Shown here: positions 1 to 9,203 of the stretch, one piece after another | How the letters are laid out: every line of letters begins with the position of its first letter | Position numbering within the stretch: the first letter of the stretch is position 1 | Source: Virgisporangium aliadipatigenens | GTDB lineage: Bacteria > Actinomycetota > Actinomycetes > Mycobacteriales > Micromonosporaceae | Direction: 5' to 3' | Assembly: GCF_016863615.1 (NCBI RefSeq) | Contig: NZ_BOPF01000028.1 | Span: 62,001-126,000, forward strand | DNA: 64,000 nt | The notes under the pieces: generated by a model | Databases searched by the model: none | Told to the model about the DNA's origin: nothing | The model's input: the letters and a program-made list of their open reading frames with translations, nothing else | Program-made: the position numbers and the translations under genes

Positions 1-731
1 CGGGGGAGCAGGTCGAGTCGATCGCCGCGCTCAACTACGCGCAGGCCTACGGGAAGATCGTCACGAAGGGGCCGGTGGCCGACGCCGCCAAGGCCGCGCT
101 CGGGCTGAAGAGCCTGGGCAATGTCACCGCGGCGACCTCGCCGGACGCCCCGATCATCGGTATCACCGTGGTCGGGCCGAACCGGCAGCGGGTCACCGAC
201 GTCGCCAACGCCCTCGCCAAGGCGCTCGTCGACTTCGGCAACGGGCGCAAGACCGAGACCCGGGTGGGGCTCGCCGTCTTCGCGACTGCGTCGGTGCCGG
301 GTTCGCCGATCTCTCCCAAGCCCCCGTTGGAACTGGCGGTCGGCGCGGCCGGCGGCCTGCTCATCGGCGCGCTGGCGGTTCTCGCCGGGGTCGGCCGCGG
401 CCGGCGGAAGGCCGAGGCGCCGGAGGGGCCGCCGAGCCCGGCCGCCCCGGTGGCACCCCCGACGATGCCCACCCAGCCGAGCGGAACGGCGCAGGTGTGG
501 GCCGTCGCGGCGACGCAGCCGATCCCGATCGTGCCCGCGATCACGGCCGGACCCAGCGAGCACGTGGTGCGCCTGCCCGAACAGAAGGCGCTCGGCTGGT
601 ACGACGAGGCCGCCGTGCTGGAGTACCTGCCGGTCGAGTCCGACGGCGACAGCGCGGAGGCCGAGGCGGACACCGCCGACACCGACAAGATCGTGGGCCG
701 CGCCGTCGTCATCTACCGGAGCAACCAATGA
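1..731 (+). CDS. Chain-length determinant (Wzz-like) protein, 3' part
   Basis: This is the C-terminal part of a polysaccharide chain-length determinant or tyrosine-kinase modulator of the Wzz/YveK type; the 5' end lies outside the window and the frame is open from base 3. The visible part holds an extracytoplasmic alpha/beta stretch ending near DFGNGRKTETRVGL, then PGSPISPKPPLELAVG, the usual proline motif before the second membrane helix. The helix (GGLLIGALAVLAGVG) is followed by a basic stop-transfer stretch and a long Pro/Ala-rich cytoplasmic tail. Such proteins set the length of exopolysaccharide chains. The stop overlaps the next start (ATGA at 728), implying translational coupling. The family call is good; the substrate is unknown. 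Confidence 0.75.
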   Translation, partial: GEQVESIAALNYAQAYGKIVTKGPVADAAKAALGLKSLGNVTAATSPDAPIIGITVVGPNRQRVTDVANALAKALVDFGNGRKTETRVGLAVFATASVPGSPISPKPPLELAVGAAGGLLIGALAVLAGVGRGRRKAEAPEGPPSPAAPVAPPTMPTQPSGTAQVWAVAATQPIPIVPAITAGPSEHVVRLPEQKALGWYDEAAVLEYLPVESDGDSAEAEADTADTDKIVGRAVVIYRSNQ

Positions 732-1933
732 GCGTGATCCAGCGGACGACGACGGGCTTCACCACGAAGGTCATTCGCGACACCGACGCCTTCGCCGCCC
801 TGCGCGAGGAGTGGATCGTCCTGTTCGGACGGTGTGCGCGGGCGACGCCGTTCCAGTCGCACGCGTGGCTGCTCTCCTGGTGGCAGGTGTACGGCCGGCC
901 GGGTGCGCTGCGCGTGGTGACGGTCCGGCGCGACGGGCAGCTGGTCGGTGCGGCGCCGCTGTACCGGACCCGCCGCGGCGGGTGCGCGGTGCTGGTGCCG
1001 ATCGGCGGCGCGCTGTCGGACTTCGCCGACCTGCTGCTCGACGACGCCTGTGCGCCCGAGGCGGCGGAGGCCATGACGACGGCCCTGCTGGCGCTGCGCG
1101 ACTGGCAGGTGATCGACCTGCACGAGACGCGGCCGCGCGCCATGGCGGGCGGGGTCTTCGCCACCTCGTGGCGCGGCGGGGCCAGGGGGATCGCCGCATC
1201 CGTGTGCCTGGAACTCCCGTCGAGCCCGATGGACGCCCTCGTCAAGGAACTCCCGGCGCACACCCGCAAGACCGTGAAGCGGCGCGTCAACCAGATCGCC
1301 AAGCTCGGGGTGGACGTACGTCCGGCGCCGGCCGACGAGTCCACGCGCGCCGTCGCCGACCTGCTGCGCCTGCACGAGGCGCAGTGGCAGGGGCGCGGCG
1401 TCAACCCGGAACACCTGCGGCCGGAGTTCGCGCGGCACCTGAGCGGCGCGCTGGAGGGCATGGTGCGCGCCGGCGAGGCAGCCGTGCTGGAGTACCGGAT
1501 CGACGGGCGGCACGTGGTGTCCAACCTCGTGCTGATCGGGCCGGACCTGGTGGGCGGCTACCTCTTCGGCGCCCTGCCGGAACTGCGCGAGAAGCTCGAC
1601 GTGACCACGTTGCTGATCGGCTCGACGCTGCCGTTCGCGCACGAGCGGGGCCGGCCGGTGATGAGCATGCTGCGCGGGGCGGAGCCGCACAAGTACCGCT
1701 GGCGCCCCGCCGAGTCGCAGAACCTCCGCCTGCTCTTCAGCCGCCCGCGCAGCCCGCGCGCGGCGGTGTACGTGGCGCTCGTGGCGACGAAGCGGCGCGC
1801 CGTGCTCTACGCCAAGGCGAAGGCCCCATGGGTCAGGCAAGCCAGGGACCGGGTCCGCGCGCTGCTGTCCCGCAGGGCGAAGCCGAGCGTGCCCACCCAG
1901 CCCGGGCCACCGGCCGAGGAGAAGGCGCCATGA
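728..1933 (+). CDS. CelD/BcsL-type GNAT acyltransferase
   Basis: A 401-residue protein resembling the CelD/FemAB-like GNAT acyltransferases common in polysaccharide and cellulose clusters. An N-terminal lobe contains FQSHAWLLSWWQVYG, typical of the family, and the C-terminal GNAT lobe contains AVLEYRIDGRHVVSNLVL and GGYLFGALPE. A basic tail follows. The ATG at 728 overlaps the upstream stop and the gene's own stop overlaps the next ATG, so three genes are chained by 4-base overlaps. The likely role is acylation of a polysaccharide precursor or cell-surface sugar. The family is inferred from the overall pattern, and the substrate cannot be read from sequence. Confidence 0.75.
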   Translation: MSVIQRTTTGFTTKVIRDTDAFAALREEWIVLFGRCARATPFQSHAWLLSWWQVYGRPGALRVVTVRRDGQLVGAAPLYRTRRGGCAVLVPIGGALSDFADLLLDDACAPEAAEAMTTALLALRDWQVIDLHETRPRAMAGGVFATSWRGGARGIAASVCLELPSSPMDALVKELPAHTRKTVKRRVNQIAKLGVDVRPAPADESTRAVADLLRLHEAQWQGRGVNPEHLRPEFARHLSGALEGMVRAGEAAVLEYRIDGRHVVSNLVLIGPDLVGGYLFGALPELREKLDVTTLLIGSTLPFAHERGRPVMSMLRGAEPHKYRWRPAESQNLRLLFSRPRSPRAAVYVALVATKRRAVLYAKAKAPWVRQARDRVRALLSRRAKPSVPTQPGPPAEEKAP

Positions 1934-3045
1934 GGGTGCTGCATGTGGCCCAGCCGCGGGAGGGCGGCGTCGCGGGGTATCTCGTCGCGGCCGCCCGGGA
2001 CCAGGTGGCGCGGGGGTGGGACGTGACCGTGGCCTGCCCGGCCGAGGGGCAGTTGGCGACCCGGCTGCGGGAGCACGGGATCGCGCACGAGGCGTGGGAG
2101 GCGGTGCGCAGTCCGGGGCCGTCGGCGTTCGGGGAGGCGCGCGCGTTGGGCCGGATCGTCGCGGCGAAGCGGCCGGACGTCCTGCACTTGCATGCCTCCA
2201 AGGCCGGACTGGCCGGCCGGCTCCTGCCCCGGCAGCGGACGCCGGTGCTCTTCCAGCCCCACGCGTGGTCCTGGCTCGCCGTCACCGGCGCGCTCCGGCA
2301 CGCCACCGTCGCCTGGGAACGCCACGCCGCCCGCCGCACCGGCCTGTTCGTCTGCGTGGCCGAGGCGGAGGCCGCCCAGGGGCGCGAACGCGGCGTCAAG
2401 GGCGAGTACACGGTGGTCCGCAACGGCGTCGACCTGACCCGGTTCCGGCCGGCGGACGACGAGGCGCGCATGGCCGCCCGGGCGGCGCTCGGCGTGGGAC
2501 GCGACGTGCCCCTGGTGGTCTGCGTCGGGCGCATCACCCGCCAGAAGGGCCAGGACGTGCTGCTCGACGCGTGGCGCCGGGTGCGGCAGGAGTGCCCGAC
2601 CGCCGAACTTGCCCTGGTCGGCGGCGGCGATCTGTACGAGTCGACGAAGGCGACCGGGGCGCCGGGGGCGAGGTTCACCGGCCCGGTCGACGACGTGCGG
2701 GGCTGGCTGGCCGCCGCCGACCTCGTGGCGCTTCCCTCCCGCTGGGAGGGGCTGCCGCTGACGGCGCTGGAGGCGTTCGCGACCGGGCGGCCGGTGGTGG
2801 CCTCGGCGGTGCCGGGACTGATCGAGACGCTCACCCCGGAGGTCGGCGAACTCGTGCAGCCCGAGGACCCGGGCGCGCTGGCGTGGGCGCTCACCCGCCG
2901 GCTGCAGGCACCGGCGCTGATGCGCGCCGAGGGCAAGGAAGCGCTGCGCAGGTCCCAGGGGTTCGACCTGCGGCACACCTACGACCGGCTCGCGGACGCC
3001 ACCACCGAGGTGGCCGAGCGCAGAAAGATGGCGGTGAACCGATGA
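1930..3045 (+). CDS. GT4-family glycosyltransferase
   Basis: A 371-residue retaining glycosyltransferase of the GT-B fold. The N-terminal Rossmann lobe starts MRVLHVAQPREGGVAGYL, where the glycine loop binds the acceptor side. DVLHLHASKAG is the usual second motif. The C-terminal lobe has VGRITRQKGQDVLLDAW and then SRWEGLPLTALEAFATGRPVV, the E-x7-E nucleotide-sugar signature. It probably adds one sugar to a lipid-linked exopolysaccharide repeat in the cytoplasm. The ATG overlaps the upstream stop at 1930-1933 and its stop overlaps the P450 start at 3042-3045. Donor and acceptor sugars are unknown. Confidence 0.85.
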   Translation: MRVLHVAQPREGGVAGYLVAAARDQVARGWDVTVACPAEGQLATRLREHGIAHEAWEAVRSPGPSAFGEARALGRIVAAKRPDVLHLHASKAGLAGRLLPRQRTPVLFQPHAWSWLAVTGALRHATVAWERHAARRTGLFVCVAEAEAAQGRERGVKGEYTVVRNGVDLTRFRPADDEARMAARAALGVGRDVPLVVCVGRITRQKGQDVLLDAWRRVRQECPTAELALVGGGDLYESTKATGAPGARFTGPVDDVRGWLAAADLVALPSRWEGLPLTALEAFATGRPVVASAVPGLIETLTPEVGELVQPEDPGALAWALTRRLQAPALMRAEGKEALRRSQGFDLRHTYDRLADATTEVAERRKMAVNR

Positions 3046-4247
3046 CGGCGACGCTTACCGTGGACCTGACCGACGCCGCGTTCTGGCGCCGGCCGCACGA
3101 GGAACGTGCCGCCGCCTTCGCCGCGCTGCGGCAACGGAGCGAGCCGGTCTTCTTCGCTGAAGGACGTTCCGGCAAAGGCTTTTACGCTCTGGTGCGGCAC
3201 GCGGACGTGGTGGCCGCGAGCCGTAACCCGGAGGTCTTCACCAGCGGCTCCGGGGTGACCATGCCGAAGCCGGCGCGCTGGGTACGCACGGTCTTCGGCG
3301 ACTCGATGGTCAACCTCGACGACCCGCGGCACGCGCGGCTGCGGGGCATCGTCTCGCGCGCGTTCACGCCGCGGGTGGTGCGCAAGATCGCCGACGACAT
3401 GGGCGGCATCGCGTCGTCCATTGTGGACGGTGTCGTGGCGCAACGCCCGGACGACTTCGTGGCGTCGGTGGCGGCACAGCTGCCGTTCCGGGTCATCTGC
3501 AACATGATGGGCATCCCCGAGGAGGAGCGCCCCGCCATCTTCGAACGGGTCGAACGCAGCAGCGGCCACACAGGTGGGTTCCGCATCCCGGGCCAGACCC
3601 TGCGCGCGATGGCCCGCCTGCAGCACACCATCGGCCGCATCGGCCAGGAGAAGCGGGCGAACCCCACGGACGACCTGATCTCCGCGCTCGTCACGGCGGA
3701 CGTCGACGGCCGCGGCCTGAACGCCCGTGAGCTCGGCGCGTTTTTCAACCTGCTGCTCGTCGCGGGGGTCGAGACCACCCGGAACGCCATCGCGCACGCG
3801 CTGCACCTGATCACCGTTCATCCGGACCAGCGGGAGTTGCTGCTGGCCGACTACGAGGGCCGGGTCGGCGGCTTCGTGGAGGAGACGGTGCGGCACTGCT
3901 CGCCCATCATCCAGTTCCGCCGCACGCTTTCGCGTGACCACGAGCTGAACGGCCACCTGTTACGTGAAGGCGAAGACGTCGTTCTCTTCTATAATTCGGC
4001 TAATAGGGACGAAACGGTCTTCAAGGATGCGGACCGCTTCGACCTGACCCGGTCGCCGAATCCGCACGTCGGCTTCGGCGGCGGCGGTCCGCACTTCTGC
4101 CTGGGCACCTCGCTCGCGCGGCAGGAGATGACGGTGCTGTTCCGGGAGCTGTTCACCCGCCTGCCGGAGATCCGTTCGGTCGGCGAACCGGAACTCGTGC
4201 CGTCCAACTTCGACAACCGAATCAGCCGGCTCCGTTTCACGTATTGA
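3042..4247 (+). CDS. Cytochrome P450
   Basis: A complete 401-residue soluble bacterial P450. The I-helix carries AGVETT, the acid-alcohol oxygen-activation motif. The K-helix ExxR is EETVR, and the haem loop is FGGGGPHFCLG with Cys353 as the axial ligand. The DDPRHARLRGIVSRAF stretch is the usual C-helix region. The glycine-rich haem loop recalls actinobacterial CYP124/125/142-type enzymes, but a family number would need alignment. No ferredoxin gene is adjacent, so redox partners come from elsewhere. It is translationally coupled (ATGA) to the glycosyltransferase and followed closely by a GH16 gene, which suggests oxidation of a lipid, carotenoid or glycolipid linked to this surface-glycan cluster. 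That role is inference. Confidence 0.9.
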   Translation: MTATLTVDLTDAAFWRRPHEERAAAFAALRQRSEPVFFAEGRSGKGFYALVRHADVVAASRNPEVFTSGSGVTMPKPARWVRTVFGDSMVNLDDPRHARLRGIVSRAFTPRVVRKIADDMGGIASSIVDGVVAQRPDDFVASVAAQLPFRVICNMMGIPEEERPAIFERVERSSGHTGGFRIPGQTLRAMARLQHTIGRIGQEKRANPTDDLISALVTADVDGRGLNARELGAFFNLLLVAGVETTRNAIAHALHLITVHPDQRELLLADYEGRVGGFVEETVRHCSPIIQFRRTLSRDHELNGHLLREGEDVVLFYNSANRDETVFKDADRFDLTRSPNPHVGFGGGGPHFCLGTSLARQEMTVLFRELFTRLPEIRSVGEPELVPSNFDNRISRLRFTY

Positions 4248-4256
4248 GGAATGATC

Positions 4257-5192
4257 ATGGCGACCAACTACGCGACCCCACCGGCCCCTCCGGCCGGTCC
4301 GGGCCACCGTCCGCCCGTCAACAGGCAATGGTTGATCGTGGCCGCCGTCGCGGTCGTCGGGATCATCGTGGCGTCGACGATCCTGTTCATCGCGCTGAGC
4401 GGCGACGACACCGATACGACCGGCGTCGCCGGCACCCGCACGCCCGCCCCGACCGTGGCCGAGGACGGCGGGCCGCCGATGCCGGTCGGCCAGAAGTCCG
4501 GCTGGGCGTTGACCTTCTCCGACGAGTTCGAGGGGAACGCCCTCGACACCGGCCGCTGGACCGACGTCACCAGCGCCGCCGAGGACCTGGGCCAGGGCAA
4601 CCGGGGCAACAAGCAGCTCGAGTGGAACCAACTCGCCAACTGCCAGGTCAAGAACGGCGAACTGATCATGACGGCCCGCAAGCAGGCGTACACCTCGAAG
4701 TCGGGGACGAAGTACGACTGGACCTCGTGCCTCATCTCCAGCACGCCCGGCTACGACTTCCAGTACGGCTACATCGAGGAACGCGCGGTGCTCCCGACGG
4801 CGCCCGGCTTCTGGCCGGCGTTCTGGACCTGGCAGGCGCCCCTGGAGAACGGCCGCTCGCCGGCCAAGCCGACCGAGACGGACGTGTACGAGCTGTACAC
4901 CAACGAGTCCCGCGACTTCCATCTCACGCAGCACTCGGGCACCAAGGGCTTCTGCAAGTCGAAGGTGAACTTCGACCCCGGCAAGGGCTACCACACGTAC
5001 GGCGCCGCGATCGAGCCCAGCGGCACCACGTGGTACATCGACGGCGTCGAGGTCTGCAAGAGCCCCGCGAGCAGCGACGCCCACACCAACATCCTCTCCA
5101 ACCTCGCGGTCTTCGCCGAGAAGCCCCCGTCGGGCGGCACCACGTCGGCGGTCAAGGTGGTCGACTACATCCGCGCCTGGCAGCGGGCCTGA
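4257..5192 (+). CDS. Membrane-anchored GH16 glycoside hydrolase
   Basis: A family 16 glycanase of 311 residues. A short cytoplasmic Pro-rich N-terminus precedes one membrane helix (WLIVAAVAVVGIIVASTILF) and a Thr/Pro linker. The beta-jelly-roll catalytic domain carries the nucleophile/acid-base motif ETDVYE (Glu207, Asp209, Glu212), matching ExDxxE. GFWPAFWTWQ and the C-terminal WYIDGVEV are also typical. An ATG occurs at 4251, but GAGGA at 4246-4250 is correctly spaced only for the ATG at 4257. GH16 enzymes cut or rearrange beta-1,3/1,4-glucans and related polymers. As the last gene of the glycan cluster it may trim or release the polymer at the outer membrane face. Confidence 0.85.
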   Translation: MATNYATPPAPPAGPGHRPPVNRQWLIVAAVAVVGIIVASTILFIALSGDDTDTTGVAGTRTPAPTVAEDGGPPMPVGQKSGWALTFSDEFEGNALDTGRWTDVTSAAEDLGQGNRGNKQLEWNQLANCQVKNGELIMTARKQAYTSKSGTKYDWTSCLISSTPGYDFQYGYIEERAVLPTAPGFWPAFWTWQAPLENGRSPAKPTETDVYELYTNESRDFHLTQHSGTKGFCKSKVNFDPGKGYHTYGAAIEPSGTTWYIDGVEVCKSPASSDAHTNILSNLAVFAEKPPSGGTTSAVKVVDYIRAWQRA

Positions 5193-5242
5193 TATCGCGC
5201 GTTTCCTCCCCTCGGGGACGGCGGAGCCCGGATAGTGATCCT

Positions 5243-6904
5243 GTGGGGGAAGCGGAGTTGGCCGCGGAGCTGCTGGCGTGCACGCGGACCGAGACGGTGC
5301 TCGACACGGCGGCCCGGACCGCGGCCTCGCTGATCGGCGACGCGGCCGTGCTCTGGGTCCGCGGCGAGGAGGGCGGCGGCACGGTCGTCGCCCATCACCG
5401 CGACCCGGAGACGGACCGGCTGGTCACCGAGGCGCTCGCCGCCGCCGGAGAGATCTCCGCGCCGCCCTCGGCTCCTCCGGGGGAACGGCGTGAGCTCGCG
5501 TTCACCGGTGCCGATCGGGAGCGGGTGCGGCGGCTCGTCCCGGAGAGCCACCGCGCGCTGTTCGACCGGGTCGACGTGACGGCCGGCGTGCTGTGCCCGT
5601 TGGTGGCAGGGGAGGCCTTCCTCGGCTACCTCGCGGTCGTCGGCAACGACGTCGACGTGCCCCGTGCGGCGGCCGCGGCCGACCAGGTCTCCGCGGCGCT
5701 CGCCACCGCCCGCACCGTCGAACGCGCCGACGCCACCGCGCGCCGCGAGCACGGCACCGCCGAGACGCTGCGCCGCCAGCTGGACGAACTGCGCCGCACC
5801 GACAGCATCGGCCAGCTGGTCGGCGGGATCGCGCACGACTTCAACAACCTGCTGACGTACATCTCCGGGGCGGCCGAGGTGCTCACCACCGAGCTGGATC
5901 CGGAGTCCCCGCAGCACGAGCTGGCGGCCGGCATCGTCGAGTCCGCGGCCCGCGGCGGCGAACTCACCCGGCAGCTGCAGTCGTTCGGCCAGCACAACCG
6001 CAAGTCCGACACCGTCTCGGTCGCCGACCTCCTGCACGGCGTCGGTGAACTGCTCGGCCGCGCGCTCGGCGAGCACATCCGCCTCAGCATCGGTGCCGCG
6101 CCCGACGTGTGGTCCGTCAAGGCCGACCGGGGCCAGCTCGAACAGGCCCTCGCCAACCTCGCCACGAACGCGCGCGACGCGATGGGCCGCGGCGGCACGC
6201 TCACCATCGAGGCGAGCAACGCCGAGATCGAGCCGGGCCAGCTGGAGAACGCCGGGAAGGCCGCGGGCCGCTTCGTGCGGCTGGTCGTCTCGGACACCGG
6301 CGTCGGCATGGACCCGACCGTGCGGGCGCGGGCGTTCGACGACGCGTTCACCACCAAGGGGGAACGCGGCGGGACCGGCCAGGGCCTCGGGACGGTGGAC
6401 CGCATCGTGCGCGGTGCCGGCGGGCACATCCAGCTCTACTCCGAACCCGGACTGGGCACGACCGTCAACCTGTTCCTGCCGGCTACGGAGGAGCCCGAGG
6501 CGCCACCCCGCCCCGCCGTGGTGGAACGCCCGAGCGGCCGCCGCGCGCACATCCTCGTCGTGGAGGACCAGCCGGAGCTGGCCCGGCTCACCCAGCAGCT
6601 GCTCCAGCCGGACGGCTACACGGTGACCGTGGCGACCGATCCGGCCGGCGCCATCGCGCACATCCACACCGGCGCGCATCCCGACCTGTTGCTCACCGAC
6701 GTCGTCATGCCCGGCATGACCGGCCCCGAACTGGCCCGCGCGCTGCGCGCCCGCAGGCCCACGCTGCGGGTGCTCTACATGTCCGGCTACACGGCCGGGG
6801 TGCTCAACCCGCAGGGGCACCTGGACCAGGACAGCGCCCTGCTGCAGAAGCCGTTCAACCGGGAGACCCTGCTGGCGGCCGTGTCTAGGGCGCTTGCCCG
6901 CTGA
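5243..6904 (+). CDS. GAF-domain hybrid histidine kinase with C-terminal receiver
   Basis: A soluble sensor kinase of about 553 residues. A GAF-like domain (about 10-150) is followed by a short coiled coil and an H-box [11 protein letters not shown] with His198. The HATPase_c domain has the N-box [10 protein letters not shown], the G1 box DTGVGM and the G2 box GTGQGLGTV. The receiver starts [14 protein letters not shown] and its phospho-acceptor is Asp486 in [11 protein letters not shown]. No membrane segment is present. The GTG at 5243 is the likely start. TAGTGAT at 5233-5239 looks like a -10 box, so the transcript may be leaderless; this is inferred. The last 20 bases overlap the 3' end of the opposing kinase gene. 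The partner is unknown, perhaps the downstream stressosome genes. Confidence 0.85.
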   Translation: MGEAELAAELLACTRTETVLDTAARTAASLIGDAAVLWVRGEEGGGTVVAHHRDPETDRLVTEALAAAGEISAPPSAPPGERRELAFTGADRERVRRLVPESHRALFDRVDVTAGVLCPLVAGEAFLGYLAVVGNDVDVPRAAAAADQVSAALATARTVERADATARREHGTAETLRRQLDELRRTDSIGQLVGGIAHDFNNLLTYISGAAEVLTTELDPESPQHELAAGIVESAARGGELTRQLQSFGQHNRKSDTVSVADLLHGVGELLGRALGEHIRLSIGAAPDVWSVKADRGQLEQALANLATNARDAMGRGGTLTIEASNAEIEPGQLENAGKAAGRFVRLVVSDTGVGMDPTVRARAFDDAFTTKGERGGTGQGLGTVDRIVRGAGGHIQLYSEPGLGTTVNLFLPATEEPEAPPRPAVVERPSGRRAHILVVEDQPELARLTQQLLQPDGYTVTVATDPAGAIAHIHTGAHPDLLLTDVVMPGMTGPELARALRARRPTLRVLYMSGYTAGVLNPQGHLDQDSALLQKPFNRETLLAAVSRALAR

Positions 6905-9203
6905 GCAGTTCCTTCAGCCGCGCCGCCGAGAACGGCTTCGCGAGGTAGCCGTCGGCGCCGGCCGCGCGCAGCCGGTCGACCGTCTGGTCGGCCACGTCGC
7001 CGCTGACGATCACCACCCGCGTGCCGGCCGTCGCCGGGTCGGCGCGCAGCTTCTCCAGCACCTGTTCGCCGCCGGCCCCGGCGAGGTTGAGGTCGAGCAG
7101 CACCAGGTCCGGCCGGTGCGCGCGGGCCAGTTCCAGAGCGGTGTCGGGGGTGGAGGCGCTCAGCAGCGTCACGTCGGGCACGGCCGCGGCGATCCGGGTC
7201 ACCAGGCGCAGCAGCATGTCGTCGTCGTCGACGTAGAGCACCGTGCGGGTTCCCGTCCCGGCGTCTCCGCCGGCGGCGGCGGGGATCGCGGCGAGCGTGC
7301 GGGCGAGGCGTTCGGGCTCGATCGGCTTGGGCAGGAAGTCGTCCATGCCGGCGTCCCGGCAGGCCCGCCGGTTCTCCTCGGTGATGCTGGCCGTCAGCGC
7401 GATGATGTGCGGCCCCGCCTCCGTGCGCGCGGCGCGGATCCGCCTGGTCGCCTCGAGGCCGTCGACGTCGGGCATGTGCAGGTCCATCAGCACGACGTCG
7501 TAGTCCGCGCGCAGCACCGCCTCGGCCGCCGCCGCGCCGTCGACCACCGCGTCGACCCGGTGCCCGAGGCGTTCGAGCAGGAGCGTGGCCGCGCGGCGGT
7601 TCGCCGGATCGTCCTCCGCGAGCAGGATCCGCAGGGTGTGTCCGGTCGGGCGCAGCGCGGGAGTGTCCACAGTGGACTTCTGCGGGCGGCCCGGGTCCAG
7701 GATCCGCACCACCGTCTCGTACAACCGGTCGCGGCGCACCGGTGCGGTCACGACGGCCGTGACGGCGCCGCCGACCGGTGGTGCCGCGCCGGGTGCGGCG
7801 ACCACGATCAGCGGTTCGCCGCGCAGTCCGCCGAGCGCCTCGTGGGCCACGACCAGATCGGCCCCGGCTACGTCGACGGCGCCGCGGGTCTCGGTCACGT
7901 GCATGCCCCACGAGGACAGGTGCCGGCACAGCGCCTCGCGGATCAGCCCGACCGGGTGCGTCAGCACGGCGCGCCGGCCCGCGAGCGCCCGGTCCGGGGT
8001 GCCGTAGCGCGGAGCCTCCGGGACCGCGCGTGCCGTCACCGAACAGGTGAACGTCGAGCCCACCCCGACCGTCGACTCGACCGAGATGCCGCCGCCCATC
8101 AGTTCCGCGAGGTGGCGGCAGATGAACAGGCCCAGGCCGGTCCCGCCGAAGCGGCGCGTCGTGGCGGCGTCCGCCTGACTGAACGGCGCGAAGAGGCGTT
8201 CGATCGCCTCGGGTGCGATGCCGATGCCGGTGTCGCGCACCAGGAACCGCACCAGCGGCGTCCCCGGTTCGCCGAGCACCTCCACGCTGACGGCGCCCCG
8301 CGCGGTGAACTTGACGGCGTTCGTCAGCAGGTTGACGAGGATCTGGCGCAGCCGCAGCGGGTCGCCGACCACCCGCGTCGGCGCGCCCGGGGAGAAGAGC
8401 GCCGCCAGCGGGAGCCCCTTCGCCTCGGCCGCCGGGCTGACGATGCCGACCGCGTCCTCCACGCAGCCCACCAGGTCGAACGGGATCTCCTCCAGGTCCA
8501 GCTTCCCGGACTCGATCTTCGCCGTGTCGAGCACGTCGTCGATGACGCTGTGCAGGTGGCTGCCGGCCGCGCGGACGGCCCGGGCGTACTCGTCCTGCTC
8601 GTCGTTGAGCGGGGTGTCCAGCAGCAGCGACGTGAAGCCGATGACGGCGTTCAACGGGGAACGGATCTCGTGGCTCATCGTCGCCAGGAACGACGACTTC
8701 GCCTGCGACGCCTGTTCGGCGGCGGTGCGCGCCTCCGACAGCTCGCCGTAGAGCGCCATCAGGCCGCGGTTCGTCTCGTCCAGCTCCCCGCGCAGCTCGT
8801 TCGCGTCGCGTTCGGCGGCGGTGAGGCGGCTGGTGTGCTGTTCCGCGCCGGCCAGCAGGTACGCGAGGAGTGCGCGCGGGGAGAGCGTCGCCGCCGCCAG
8901 GTACAGCTCGTCGTGCGCCACGTCGCCGGGGCCGGGCGGGTCGACGTTCACCGACAGGAGGCGTGGGCCGTCCGGCCCCGGCACCTCCACCTCGACCCGT
9001 CGCCCGTCGGAACGCACGCTCAACGCCGTTCCCTCGGAAGGTCGTCCGAGTGCCTCGATCGCGGCGAGGGCCAGGCGGACCGCGCGCACCGGGGGAAGGC
9101 CGCCGGCCATGGCGGCGTCCCGGACGCGCACGGCGACCTCCTCGGGATCCTCCGGCGGCCCCGCCGGGACGGACAGCAGCTGCCCGGTGCGCTCGGTGCT
9201 CAT
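6885..9203 (-). CDS. Multi-receiver hybrid histidine kinase, last gene of stressosome operon
   Basis: A 772-residue soluble kinase. An N-terminal region of about 130 residues contains a weak GHKL-like stretch, followed by a coiled coil (about 120-170). The HisKA H-box is [20 protein letters not shown] with His178, then HATPase_c. A degenerate receiver-like segment (about 440-535, lacking the Asp pocket) precedes two intact receivers: the first has Asp574 ([13 protein letters not shown]), the second Asp704 ([13 protein letters not shown]). The architecture resembles BarA-type signal integrators. The start ATG overlaps the stop of the RsbT/RsbX-like gene (9200-9203), so it belongs to the Rsb operon. 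It probably feeds a redox or energy signal into the stressosome or reads its output; direction is unknown. Confidence 0.85.
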   Translation of the reverse strand: MSTERTGQLLSVPAGPPEDPEEVAVRVRDAAMAGGLPPVRAVRLALAAIEALGRPSEGTALSVRSDGRRVEVEVPGPDGPRLLSVNVDPPGPGDVAHDELYLAAATLSPRALLAYLLAGAEQHTSRLTAAERDANELRGELDETNRGLMALYGELSEARTAAEQASQAKSSFLATMSHEIRSPLNAVIGFTSLLLDTPLNDEQDEYARAVRAAGSHLHSVIDDVLDTAKIESGKLDLEEIPFDLVGCVEDAVGIVSPAAEAKGLPLAALFSPGAPTRVVGDPLRLRQILVNLLTNAVKFTARGAVSVEVLGEPGTPLVRFLVRDTGIGIAPEAIERLFAPFSQADAATTRRFGGTGLGLFICRHLAELMGGGISVESTVGVGSTFTCSVTARAVPEAPRYGTPDRALAGRRAVLTHPVGLIREALCRHLSSWGMHVTETRGAVDVAGADLVVAHEALGGLRGEPLIVVAAPGAAPPVGGAVTAVVTAPVRRDRLYETVVRILDPGRPQKSTVDTPALRPTGHTLRILLAEDDPANRRAATLLLERLGHRVDAVVDGAAAAEAVLRADYDVVLMDLHMPDVDGLEATRRIRAARTEAGPHIIALTASITEENRRACRDAGMDDFLPKPIEPERLARTLAAIPAAAGGDAGTGTRTVLYVDDDDMLLRLVTRIAAAVPDVTLLSASTPDTALELARAHRPDLVLLDLNLAGAGGEQVLEKLRADPATAGTRVVIVSGDVADQTVDRLRAAGADGYLAKPFSAARLKELLSGQAP
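7665..7677. repeat. Palindromic word GTCCACAGTGGAC, copy 1
   Basis: A palindrome with 6-base arms around a central A, inside a coding region (codons for Ser/Thr-Val-Asp on one strand). The same 13-mer recurs at 51018-51030. One-mismatch or shorter forms lie at 31746-31758, 35149-35161, 33894-33906, 18125-18137, 3416-3428 and, inverted, near 34737-34746. Its function is unknown. Confidence 0.6.

Noticed and set aside
121-3045. Long + frame open reading frame across four genes
   Set aside because: High GC keeps this frame open, but only its last part (from 1930) is the glycosyltransferase; the rest is Arg/Pro-rich shadow of the chain-length and acyltransferase genes.
4251-4256. ATG at 4251 as the GH16 start
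   Set aside because: The ribosome site GAGGA touches this ATG directly; spacing fits only the ATG at 4257.
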